A DNA stretch of 6,794 nt from Geobacter sp. (GCA_027346925.1 DAIERH010000127.1:1-6794); one strand, 5' to 3'. Shown: positions 1 to 6,074, counted from the stretch's first letter. A program made the numbers and translations. Notes: a model not told the origin generated them from the sequence alone.

Positions 1-752
1 TGGTTACCATCCGGCCCGAGGATATATCCCGCACCATGGAGCGCCTGCCGGTCAAGGACCTGTGCGGCATCGGCCGCAAGACCGAGCGGCAGCTGGCGCT
101 CATGGGCATCCGTACCTGCGGCGAGTTGGGGCGTTGCGACGAGGAACGGCTGACCCGCAGGTTCGGCATTGTGGGGAAACGGCTGAAGGAGATGGGGCAG
201 GGGAGGGACGGCGCGCCGGTCGTCCCCCACGGCGAGGACGACGAGGTCAAGTCCGTGGGTCATAGCACCACCCTGGACCGGGACATCGAACGGCGGGAGG
301 ATATCCTGCGGGTCCTTTTGCGGCTTTCCGAGATGGTTGGCCGCCGGGCGCGGCGCTACGGCGTCAGCGGCCGGACCGTGAGCCTGTACGTCCGCTACGC
401 AGACTTCTTTACCTCCTTCGGTCGGCAACAGACCCAGACGGATTACATCAACCTGAGCGACGACATCTTCAAGGCCAGCGTGGCGATCCTCGACACGGTC
501 AAGCTGGAGCAGCCGGTGAGACTCCTGGGGGTGAGCCTATCCAACCTCATCCACCGGGGCGAGCAACTGCCTCTGTTCGAGGCCGAGCGCAAAAAGGCCT
601 TTGCCACCCGTGCCATGGACGAGGTCAACAGCCGTTTCGGCGAGTTCACCGTGACCTTTGCCAGCCTGCTGCCGGAAGGAGAGAAGAACGGCTCGTTCGT
701 CATTGCCCCGGCTTGGCGGCCGAGCGGGATCAGGAACGTGGAGGTGAAATGA
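1..752 (+). CDS. dinB: DNA polymerase IV-like Y-family polymerase, C-terminal part (5' end outside window)
   Basis: This is the C-terminal part of a translesion DNA polymerase that copies past damaged template bases and is tethered to the replication clamp. The reading frame is open from base 3, ahead of the internal ATG at 36, so the gene starts outside the window. The fingers and palm, with the catalytic carboxylates, are not visible. Counting from the ATG at 36, residues 4-31 form the thumb helix-hairpin-helix (LPVKDLCGIG followed by a second helix). Residues ~70-212 match the little-finger domain: VGHSTTLDRDI, then alternating strands, then VRLLGVSLSNL. QLPLF at residues 177-181 (bases 564-578) fits a beta-clamp-binding pentapeptide. 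It lies before the last helix (AMDEVNSRFG), the arrangement of one DinB subgroup, whereas E. coli DinB carries it at the extreme C-terminus. The 3' end overlaps the convergent acyltransferase gene by 23 bp. The family call is firm; the exact subtype (DinB versus another Y-family branch) is less so. Confidence 0.93.
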   Translation, partial: VTIRPEDISRTMERLPVKDLCGIGRKTERQLALMGIRTCGELGRCDEERLTRRFGIVGKRLKEMGQGRDGAPVVPHGEDDEVKSVGHSTTLDRDIERREDILRVLLRLSEMVGRRARRYGVSGRTVSLYVRYADFFTSFGRQQTQTDYINLSDDIFKASVAILDTVKLEQPVRLLGVSLSNLIHRGEQLPLFEAERKKAFATRAMDEVNSRFGEFTVTFASLLPEGEKNGSFVIAPAWRPSGIRNVEVK

Positions 753-1407
753 ACGGCAGGCGAGGCCGGCTCAGGATGCGTATCCTGCGCCGATGGGCGC
801 GCAGCGCGGGGTGTAGACTGCGTTCGATGCGGGCCATGACCCGGTCGGTGATCTCCTGGAGATAGGCCTTGTTGCGCCCTCGCTGTGGAACAACCTCCAG
901 GGGGGGATGGACCCTGACCGTGATCCTGCCGGGTCGGGGGAGGAGCTTCCCCTTGGGATAGACGAAAAAGGCCCCGCTGATGGTGATGGGTACGATGGGT
1001 GCCCCGGCCGTGGCCGCCAGCATGGCTGCCCCCGGTTTCCCCTCGTTGGGCAGGCCGTTGCGGGAGAGCCGTCCCTCGGGGAATATCCCCAGGAGTTCCC
1101 CTCGCCCCAATGCCTCCCGGGCCAGCCTGAAGGCCTCCTTGTCCACGCCGCGCTGGGACACCGGTATGGCACCGCACCCCTTGATGAAAAACCCCAGGAT
1201 AGCGTGCCGGTAAAAGCTGCGGGTGATCAGGAACCGCACCGGCCGCAAGGTGCAGTAGCCGACCAGCATGGAGTCCAGGTAGCTGGTATGGTTGGCGCAC
1301 AGGATGGCCGGTCCCATGGCGGGAATATGTTCCTTCCCCTTCACCTCTACCCGGTGGAAGAGGCGCAGGTAGGGGGTGAAAACGATCCGCATGAGGAGAT
1401 AGATCAC
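730..1407 (-). CDS. PlsC-type 1-acyl-sn-glycerol-3-phosphate / lysophospholipid acyltransferase
   Basis: This membrane-associated acyltransferase of 225 residues would transfer a fatty acyl chain to the sn-2 position of lysophosphatidate or a related lysophospholipid at the inner membrane. Family motifs are clear. The catalytic H-X4-D is NHTSYLD (His40, Asp45), the substrate-binding motif is FPEGRLSRNG (109-118), and motif IV is APIVPITISG (136-145). The N-terminal ~18 residues are hydrophobic and probably dip into the membrane; the C-terminus is Arg-rich. The start is GTG at 1407, chosen because GGAG lies 5 nt upstream and the codon overlaps the transporter stop (GTGA), a translational-coupling arrangement. 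The in-frame ATG at 1392 has no ribosome site. The gene is last in the minus-strand run and its end overlaps dinB. The in vivo substrate cannot be read from the sequence. Coupling to a spinster-like transporter makes a lysophospholipid plausible, but ordinary phosphatidate synthesis is the simpler alternative. Confidence 0.92.
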   Translation of the reverse strand: MIYLLMRIVFTPYLRLFHRVEVKGKEHIPAMGPAILCANHTSYLDSMLVGYCTLRPVRFLITRSFYRHAILGFFIKGCGAIPVSQRGVDKEAFRLAREALGRGELLGIFPEGRLSRNGLPNEGKPGAAMLAATAGAPIVPITISGAFFVYPKGKLLPRPGRITVRVHPPLEVVPQRGRNKAYLQEITDRVMARIERSLHPALRAHRRRIRILSRPRLPFISPPRS

Positions 1408-2627
1408 GGTGTCTCCGCCCTGCGGAGATCAGCCTGGATGAAGCGCCCGCCGATGAAACAGAACAGCCCGGCCAACAGGATGGCTGCCGGGGTGACCAGC
1501 AGGGCGCTGCGCAGGTCGGAGAGGTCGGAAAGACGCCCCAGGATGGCCGGGGAGACTGCATCCCCTAGGGCATGGATGAAGAAGATGTTGACGCTGAAGG
1601 CAAAGGCCCTGACGCAGGGACGGGTGACGTTGACGATTACGGTGTTGAGCGGGCCGGTATTGAGGAACAGGAAAAACTCGGCCACGAACATGGCTGCCAG
1701 GCAGAACGGTAGCGAGGGGGTCAGCAGGGCCCAGGCGGCAGCCGGCACGCCGATCAGGAAGCCCCACCCCGAGACGTGGAGGTAGCCGGCCGGAGACCTC
1801 TGCTGGAAATAGTCCCCCAGCCTCCCGCCGCAGAGCGTGCCCGCGATCCCGGCAACCACCGTGATCCCGCCGAAGATGGTGTTGGCCCGCCCCACATCCA
1901 GGCCGTGCATCCGGAAGAGGAAGGTGGGGAGCCATTGGGCCAGCCCCCCCAGCGCAAAGGTCATGGCAGCCATGGCCAGGGTGGTGATCACGAAGGAGCG
2001 GTTGACGAACAGGCCACCCCAGGCCACGGCCGCAGGGCCTCTCGCCGGCTCCTCGCTGTTCCGGCCCGGCTCTGCCAGTCGCCAGAGCGGCAGGGTCAGG
2101 GCCAGCCCCGGCACACCTACAATCAGGAACGCGGCTCGCCAGCCGTAGTGCTGTCCCAGCATGCCCCCCAGGAGATAGCCCAGGGCGCTCCCCACCGGGA
2201 TGGCGAGGAAGAAATAGGACAATACCCGGCCCCGCCGCTCCCGGTCGAAGCTGTCGGCCACGAGGCCGGGAGAGATGGTGCCGAAGGCCGCCTCGCCTAC
2301 GCCCACCAGGGTGCGCGCCACCAGCAGGGAGCGATAGCCGGATGAGAAGCCGGCCCCCAGGGTGGCCAGGCTCCAGGCCGCCAGGGCGCCCGCCGCCACC
2401 CGGGTGCGCCGGAAGCGGTCGCCGATCAGCCCGAAGATGGGTGCGGAAACCATGTAGCAGAGCATGAAGGCGCTCCCCAGAAGCCCGAGCGCCGTGTCGG
2501 ACAGGCCCAGGTCCTGTTTGATCAGCGGAAACACGGCGTAGACCACCTGCCGGTCGATATAGTTGAGCAGGTTGACGCCGAGCAGCAGGACCAGGATCGA
2601 GTTGGCGGTGCGGCGGGATTCGGGCAT
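1404..2627 (-). CDS. Spinster-like MFS transporter
   Basis: This major facilitator superfamily permease of 407 residues has about 12 predicted hydrophobic segments. TM1 carries LLNYIDRQ (20-27), a signature seen in spinster and related anion/organic-acid MFS proteins. Motif A in the loop after TM2 is GLIGDRFRRTR (66-76). A TM4 region VARTLVGVGEAAFG (103-116) is followed by RRGRVLS, and a hydrophilic central loop spans ~185-208. I chose ATG 2627 (MPESRRT) over an upstream in-frame start at 2711. It has GGAG about 6 nt upstream, lies 19 bp after the sirtuin stop, and the extra 28 residues would be polar, non-conserved-looking sequence read across the sirtuin 3' end. The stop overlaps the acyltransferase GTG by 4 bp. 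Known spinster proteins move lysophospholipids or sphingosine-1-phosphate, but related bacterial permeases carry sugar acids or drugs, so the substrate is unassigned. Confidence 0.9.
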   Translation of the reverse strand: MPESRRTANSILVLLLGVNLLNYIDRQVVYAVFPLIKQDLGLSDTALGLLGSAFMLCYMVSAPIFGLIGDRFRRTRVAAGALAAWSLATLGAGFSSGYRSLLVARTLVGVGEAAFGTISPGLVADSFDRERRGRVLSYFFLAIPVGSALGYLLGGMLGQHYGWRAAFLIVGVPGLALTLPLWRLAEPGRNSEEPARGPAAVAWGGLFVNRSFVITTLAMAAMTFALGGLAQWLPTFLFRMHGLDVGRANTIFGGITVVAGIAGTLCGGRLGDYFQQRSPAGYLHVSGWGFLIGVPAAAWALLTPSLPFCLAAMFVAEFFLFLNTGPLNTVIVNVTRPCVRAFAFSVNIFFIHALGDAVSPAILGRLSDLSDLRSALLVTPAAILLAGLFCFIGGRFIQADLRRAETP

Positions 2628-2646
2628 GGGGTCTCCGGGAGAGGAC

Positions 2647-3465
2647 TCAGTTCGACAGGAGCGCATCGATGCAGCGCAACCCTTCCAGCGCCCCGCAGGC
2701 CAGGGAAACATGGGGCGGCTTGATCTCCGGCTCCCGGGGGTTGATGCGGATCACCGTGGCCCGGTCATAACGCCACCCCAGGCGCTCCGAGGTAGCCCGA
2801 ATGGTGGGGATGGCCGTGCCGGCGCCCACTTCGATCACCGCCATGGGGCTGTCCCCCCGCTCCGTCAGGAAACGCTCGAAACGCGCCTCCTGGGCCTCGG
2901 TGCGCTCGGGGAGCCAGGACCAGTCGCCGAACATGAGGATGTTGGGACGGCTCACCCCGCCGCAGTGGGGGCACCGGGGGATATGGTCGGCGCGCATGCT
3001 GGCATCGTCCACCGGGATGGACTCCTGGTTGGGCCAGATGGCCCGGCAACAGGGTTGCAGGCATTGCAGCCAGTGGATCGAACCGTGCACCTCCACTATC
3101 CGGTCATCGTCGTATCCCGCCTTCTGGAATTGGCCGTCCACGTTTGAGGTAACGACAAAATACGTCGCATGTTTGCGCTCGATCCAGCTCTTGATGATGT
3201 GAAAACCGGCATGGGGGATGGTACTGCGGTAGAGGTTGGTGCGGTGGCCGTAGAAGCCCCAGCCGAAGGCCGGGTCATGCTGGAAATGGGCCGGGTTGGC
3301 GGCCTCCGCAAAGGAGAGCCCCAGCCGGGCATAGGGGGGGTAGGCCTGCCAGAAACCCTGGTTGCCGCGAAAGTCGGGCAGCCCGGAGTCCACCCCCATC
3401 CCCGCCCCGGCGGTGATGACAAATGCTTCGGCGTTTCTGACGGCTTCGGCTGCCCGCTCCAGCAT
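2647..3465 (-). CDS. Sir2-family NAD-dependent protein deacylase (variant motifs)
   Basis: This cytoplasmic sirtuin of 272 residues is expected to remove acyl groups from lysine using NAD+, giving nicotinamide and O-acyl-ADP-ribose. NAD-binding motifs are GAGMGVDSGLPDFRG (20-34) and GAGTAIP (214-220, the place of canonical GTS). The catalytic histidine is His127 in VEVHGS. Asn108 and Asp110 of the TQNID motif are kept, but the Gln is replaced by Ser107 (TSNVDGQF, 106-113). A zinc ribbon is likely from C135-x3-C139 (or C140) and C165-x2-C168; the first pair is wider than the usual CxxC. RPNILMFGD (173-181) precedes an inserted-looking WSWLPERT stretch in place of the canonical FGExLP. The ATG at 3465 is supported by GAGG about 8 nt upstream, which overlaps the stop of the preceding DUF1015 gene; the gap is 10 bp. 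The variant motifs suggest a sirtuin branch apart from CobB. An in-operon substrate is not evident. Confidence 0.9.
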   Translation of the reverse strand: MLERAAEAVRNAEAFVITAGAGMGVDSGLPDFRGNQGFWQAYPPYARLGLSFAEAANPAHFQHDPAFGWGFYGHRTNLYRSTIPHAGFHIIKSWIERKHATYFVVTSNVDGQFQKAGYDDDRIVEVHGSIHWLQCLQPCCRAIWPNQESIPVDDASMRADHIPRCPHCGGVSRPNILMFGDWSWLPERTEAQEARFERFLTERGDSPMAVIEVGAGTAIPTIRATSERLGWRYDRATVIRINPREPEIKPPHVSLACGALEGLRCIDALLSN

Positions 3466-3475
3466 GGTTAGTACC

Positions 3476-4717
3476 TCATGACAGCAGATGCACGAACAGG
3501 CCGCTCCTGAGCTTTGGCTCGAACCAGGTGGACTTGGGGGGCATGATCTGGTCCTGGTCGGCCAACTCGATCAGTTCCCGGATCGAGGTGGGAAAGAGCG
3601 AGAAGGCCACGGCATATTCGCCCGAATCGACCAGTTTGGCCAGTTCGTCGTTGCCGCGGATGCCGCCTACGAAGTGAATGCGCTTGTCGGTGCGGGGGTT
3701 ATGGATGCCGAGCACCGGGCTGAGCAGCCGGTTCTGGAGGATGGAGACATCCAGGCGGCCGACCGTGTCGGCCTCGTTGACGACCCCCTCACGCGTGTGG
3801 AGGTGGTACCACTGGCCCTCAAGATACATGCCGAAGTTATGGCGGCTGGCGGGCGCGACCGGTGTGGGGCTCGGGACGAGTTCGAAGACCGCCTCCACAC
3901 GTGAGATGAATTCTGCGACGCTGTTGGCGTTCAGGTTCTTGACCACACGGTTGTAGGGCATGATGTTGAGTTGGTTTTCGGGGAAGATCACGGTCAGAAA
4001 GCTGTTGTACTCCTCCTGGCCGGTATGGTCGGCGTTGCGCTCGCGGCGGAGTTCGCGCACCCGGCCGGCGGCGGCGCTGCGGTGGTGGCCGTCGGCAACG
4101 TACAGGCGGGGGATGGCGGCGAACAGTTCAATCAGCCGCCTGATCAACGCCTGGTCGGTGATGGTCCAGAGGGTGTGGGCCACTCCATCGTCGCTGGTAA
4201 AATCATACTCTGCAGTGCCGTTGGTGATCCCTTCGATGATCCCCTCAACCTCGCCGCAGGAACGGGAGAGGTAGAAGACCGGCTCGTCGTTGGCGTCCAG
4301 GAGGTCTATGTGCCTGACCCGGTCGTCTTCCTTGTCCGGCCGGGTGTGCTCATGCTTCTTGATCACTCCGGACTGATAATCGTCAACGCTGGCGCAGACC
4401 ACCAGGCCGGTCTGGGTGATGGCACCCATGCGCTGACGGTAGACGTAGAAGCTCTCCTGCCTGTCCTGAACGAGCGCGCCCCGCTGGATGAACGCATCCA
4501 GGTTCAGTCTGCCCTGTACATAGACCTGCTCTGCGTGCGGGTCCATGTCGGGCGCCAGGTCGATCTCCGGCCGGGAGACGTGCAGGAAGCTGTCCGGGTT
4601 TCCGGCGGCCATGGCACGGGCCTCCTCGACGCTCATGACGTCATAGGGCAGGGCAGCCAGTTTGTGGGCGAGTTTTTTGGGAGGGCGCAAGGCCCGGAAG
4701 GGACGGATTATGGCCAT
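3476..4717 (-). CDS. DUF1015 family protein (COG4198-like)
   Basis: At 413 residues this is a full-length member of a soluble, widespread but poorly characterised family, recognised from its conserved blocks. These are RPFRALRP near the N-terminus with LPYDVMS (23-29), SFYVYRQ (89-95), KKHEHTRPDKEDDR (120-133), LYVADGHHRSAAA (205-217), PYNRVVK (254-260) and the closing MPPKSTWFEPKLRSG (392-406). No signal peptide or membrane segment is visible. The DGHHR block resembles the phosphate/nucleotide-binding loop of ParB/sulfiredoxin-fold proteins, a group that includes a free-serine kinase, so a small-molecule kinase role is conceivable but unproven. As I recall, homologues often sit near serine-biosynthesis genes; none is in this window. 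ATG 4717 has AGGAG 9 nt upstream. It is probably first or second in the minus-strand operon, 56 bp after the NlpC/P60 gene and 10 bp before the sirtuin gene. Confidence 0.9.
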   Translation of the reverse strand: MAIIRPFRALRPPKKLAHKLAALPYDVMSVEEARAMAAGNPDSFLHVSRPEIDLAPDMDPHAEQVYVQGRLNLDAFIQRGALVQDRQESFYVYRQRMGAITQTGLVVCASVDDYQSGVIKKHEHTRPDKEDDRVRHIDLLDANDEPVFYLSRSCGEVEGIIEGITNGTAEYDFTSDDGVAHTLWTITDQALIRRLIELFAAIPRLYVADGHHRSAAAGRVRELRRERNADHTGQEEYNSFLTVIFPENQLNIMPYNRVVKNLNANSVAEFISRVEAVFELVPSPTPVAPASRHNFGMYLEGQWYHLHTREGVVNEADTVGRLDVSILQNRLLSPVLGIHNPRTDKRIHFVGGIRGNDELAKLVDSGEYAVAFSLFPTSIRELIELADQDQIMPPKSTWFEPKLRSGLFVHLLS

Positions 4718-4742
4718 GACGCAATTCTCCTAACATCAGTTC

Positions 4743-4761
4743 CCCCCTTTGCAAAAGGGGG
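4743..4761. repeat. Intergenic palindromic repeat (C5T3 / A3G5 hairpin)
   Basis: A perfect 8-bp inverted repeat (CCCCCTTT at 4743-4750, AAAGGGGG at 4754-4761) with a 3-nt GCA centre lies in the 56-bp gap between the NlpC/P60 and DUF1015 genes. It has the form of the short dispersed palindromes found between genes in many bacteria, often betrayed by spurious peptides such as PPFAKGG when translated, as here on the plus strand. In the direction of transcription no T-run follows it, so it is not a standard intrinsic terminator. It could attenuate transcription or protect the mRNA 3' end. Copy number in the genome cannot be seen from one window. Confidence 0.7.
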
Positions 4762-4773
4762 AGGCAAAAAGCA

Positions 4774-5643
4774 TTACTGAAAATATCGCCGTGCGCCGAC
4801 AAAGCGCTTTTCGAAGTAGTTTTCATCCACGGTCGAGACTTTGATCTCTTCGCCCCGGCGCGGCGCATGCACGAACCGGCCGCTCCCCACGTAGATGCCG
4901 ACGTGATTGATCTTATCCTCCGACGGGCCAAAGAAGACCAGATCCCCGTCACGCAGCCCGTCCCTGCCGACCGGCTCACCGGCCCTGAATTGGTCCCGGG
5001 AGGTGCGAGGGATGTTTACCCCGCACAGGTTGAATACCGCCCGGACAAAGCCGCTGCAATCCATGCCGTCAACCACGTTCTCGCCTCCCCAGCGGTAGGG
5101 AATGCCCACAAAACGTTCGGCGGTGCGGGCGGCAATGGCCCCCATATCCCTGGTGTCGCCACGGCCGGGTTTCTGCCGGGGCCTGTCAAGGGTGTCGCCA
5201 TTCCTGTCCGGCAACGTTTCGCCCGTGCCGGGACGTTTGGTTTCATGCGGGGCTTTTATCTCTTCCGGCTGTGCCTTTTGCCAGCCCGGCCCCTGGGGCC
5301 GGGCAAAGACGATCTCATTGGGCGGGGCGATGTAGTAGGTTTCGATCAAGCGGTCCGCAACCAGCTTGGCAGCCACGGAACGGGCCTTGGCCTTGGTCGG
5401 AAAGTCGCCGAACCGCACCGCATAGACGCCGTTGTCCTTGCGGAAGTAGAATGCCTCGATCCCCTTGGACTGGAGTTTTGCCGTGAAGCGCTCGGCATTT
5501 CTGACATCGGCAAAGGCGCCCATCTGGATGGCATAGCCGAGACGACTGATGGCGGAAGACGGTGCCGCGTTTCCCTTTGCCGCCATGAGCAGGAGCATAA
5601 TGCCGCAGATAAAAAGTATGGCCGGTCTGTTGGTGACGAACAT
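4774..5643 (-). CDS. Secreted SPOR-NlpC/P60 peptidoglycan endopeptidase
   Basis: This predicted periplasmic cell-wall hydrolase of 289 residues would cut peptide stems of peptidoglycan (D-Glu-diaminopimelate type bonds in this family). Residues 1-26 look like a Sec signal peptide: an Arg at position 6, the hydrophobic core PAILFICGIMLLLM, and likely cleavage after KGNA. Residues ~34-107 form a SPOR domain (YAIQMGAFADVRNAERF, then YAVRFGDFPTKAKA), which in other proteins binds denuded glycan at division sites. A Pro/charged linker spans ~108-166. Residues ~168-289 are the NlpC/P60 domain with Cys196 (MDCSGFV), His247 (NHVGIYVG) and His259 (RFVHAPRRG) as catalytic triad. The ATG at 5643 was chosen because it places the signal peptide at the N-terminus, although no good ribosome site precedes it. 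The frame stays open upstream to GTG/TTG codons at 5754/5757, which would bury the signal sequence. The gene may head the minus-strand operon. Confidence 0.9.
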   Translation of the reverse strand: MFVTNRPAILFICGIMLLLMAAKGNAAPSSAISRLGYAIQMGAFADVRNAERFTAKLQSKGIEAFYFRKDNGVYAVRFGDFPTKAKARSVAAKLVADRLIETYYIAPPNEIVFARPQGPGWQKAQPEEIKAPHETKRPGTGETLPDRNGDTLDRPRQKPGRGDTRDMGAIAARTAERFVGIPYRWGGENVVDGMDCSGFVRAVFNLCGVNIPRTSRDQFRAGEPVGRDGLRDGDLVFFGPSEDKINHVGIYVGSGRFVHAPRRGEEIKVSTVDENYFEKRFVGARRYFQ

Positions 5644-5712
5644 GGTTGAAAGTGATCTTTGCTTTGATTTGGCGGGTTCGGATGCAGACAGTATCCATAA
5701 TTGAGAGCCGGG

Positions 5713-5741
5713 AGTAAAGAACTTTTTACCCCGTTTTTCAA
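5713..5741 (-). promoter_or_regulatory. Candidate sigma-70-type promoter for the SPOR-NlpC/P60 gene
   Basis: On the minus strand TTGAAA (5741-5736, matching the -35 consensus at 4 of 6) is followed after exactly 17 bp by TTTACT (5718-5713, 4 of 6 to TATAAT). Transcription would begin near 5706, about 60 nt before the ATG at 5643. The local context is AT-rich. This is a weak consensus match judged by eye, and it also falls within the upstream open extension of the gene, which would then be untranslated. Confidence 0.3.
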
Positions 5742-5820
5742 TGGGGAGGGCCACCAAGGATCACTGCGAACGCCCTGGAAACTGCCAAGCGATGAGATTA
5801 GTCGTTACAGCCCTGCTCTT

Positions 5821-5863
5821 GCCATATTGGCTATCCATATCCGACGCAGCTGTCCATATTGGA
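5821..5863. promoter_or_regulatory. Paired 11-bp dyads, candidate operator / upstream activating sites
   Basis: Two dyads share the core CCATATTGG: GCCA-TAT-TGGC at 5821-5831 and TCCA-TAT-TGGA at 5853-5863. Each has perfectly matching 4-bp arms around TAT. Their centres are 32 bp apart, about three helical turns, placing them on the same DNA face. A degenerate half site, TCCATAT, lies between them (5834-5840). Relative to the start predicted from the sigma-54 site they lie near -122 and -90, a normal distance for an enhancer-binding protein. The binding protein is unknown. The site could also act on the divergent NlpC/P60 gene. Confidence 0.5.
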
Positions 5864-5920
5864 TACTTGTTTTGGGGGTGCTTTTTTGCAATGGATTTGA
5901 AAAAACAACATGTTACTGTG

Positions 5921-5938
5921 TTGGTATTATTATTGCTT
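5921..5938 (+). promoter_or_regulatory. Candidate sigma-54 (RpoN) -24/-12 promoter for the FlaG-like gene
   Basis: The sequence TTGGTATTATTATTGCTT contains the -24 GG (5923-5924) and -12 GC (5935-5936) separated by exactly 10 bp, with the TTGCT form of the -12 element intact and TGG at -24. The central CACG of the consensus is only partly kept. Transcription would start near 5948 and leave a leader of about 140 nt before the ATG at 6088. Flagellar genes in Geobacter-type bacteria are known to involve RpoN, which fits a FlaG-like target. The match is by eye, and promoter use is inferred. Confidence 0.55.
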
Positions 5939-6006
5939 GAATTTAGGCGATTATACCATCTCTCAAGCATCGTACGATTAATTTTTAAATGTCAGTTAAT
6001 GCGGTA

Positions 6007-6034
6007 TTGATTTTCCGTTGTAATCCATTAAAAT
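6007..6034 (+). promoter_or_regulatory. Possible secondary sigma-70 promoter for the FlaG-like gene
   Basis: TTGATT (6007-6012) and TAAAAT (6029-6034) are separated by 16 bp and match the -35 and -10 consensus at 4 and 5 of 6 positions. The start would be near 6041, about 47 nt before the ATG. In DNA this AT-rich such pairs arise by chance, so it is an alternative or addition to the sigma-54 site rather than a firm call. Confidence 0.3.
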
Positions 6035-6074
6035 AGAATAAAGTTTTTTAAAGCATTGGATAAGCGCGTTACAG

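Noticed and set aside
772..787. Small hairpin CAGGAT-gcgt-ATCCTG near the end of the acyltransferase gene
   Set aside because: It lies inside coding sequence, with a 6-bp stem and no T-run, so it is not a terminator.
443..1561. Long minus-strand open frame of 372 codons across dinB, plsC and the transporter 3' end
   Set aside because: It crosses three genes with clear family motifs in other frames, its product is Pro/Arg/Ser-rich with no recognisable domain, and it has no ribosome site. It is a by-product of high GC.
907..1785. Plus-strand open frame of 292 codons antisense to the acyltransferase and transporter genes
   Set aside because: It is antisense to two well-supported genes, with low-complexity composition and no recognisable family.
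2628..2711. 28-residue N-terminal extension of the MFS transporter
   Set aside because: It overlaps the sirtuin 3' end, is polar and Trp/Pro/Arg-rich without family resemblance, and ATG 2627 has a good ribosome site at a normal operon distance.
3971..4780. Plus-strand open frame of 269 codons antisense to the DUF1015 gene
   Set aside because: It mirrors a confirmed gene and ends in peptide made from the palindromic repeat (PPFAKGG). No ribosome site or domain is visible.
5644..5757. 38-residue N-terminal extension of the NlpC/P60 protein
   Set aside because: Its starts would be TTG or GTG without a clear ribosome site, and it would push the evident signal peptide inside the protein.
5809..5824. 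Minus-strand sigma-54-like site TGGCA-N9-GCT facing the NlpC/P60 gene
   Set aside because: GG-N10-GC spacing holds and TGGCA is good, but the -12 half reads GGGCT instead of TTGCT. It also overlaps the first dyad, so chance is likely.
5792..6010. Hydrophobic 72-codon plus-strand frame with a signal-peptide-like start in the intergenic region
   Set aside because: No Shine-Dalgarno sequence precedes the ATG, the frame runs through the dyads and the sigma-54 site, and its hydrophobicity follows from T-rich DNA.
6039..6063. Sigma-28-like promoter TAAAGTTT ... GATAA before the FlaG-like gene
   Set aside because: The spacing between the two halves is 2 bp too short and the GCC of the -10 element is missing.
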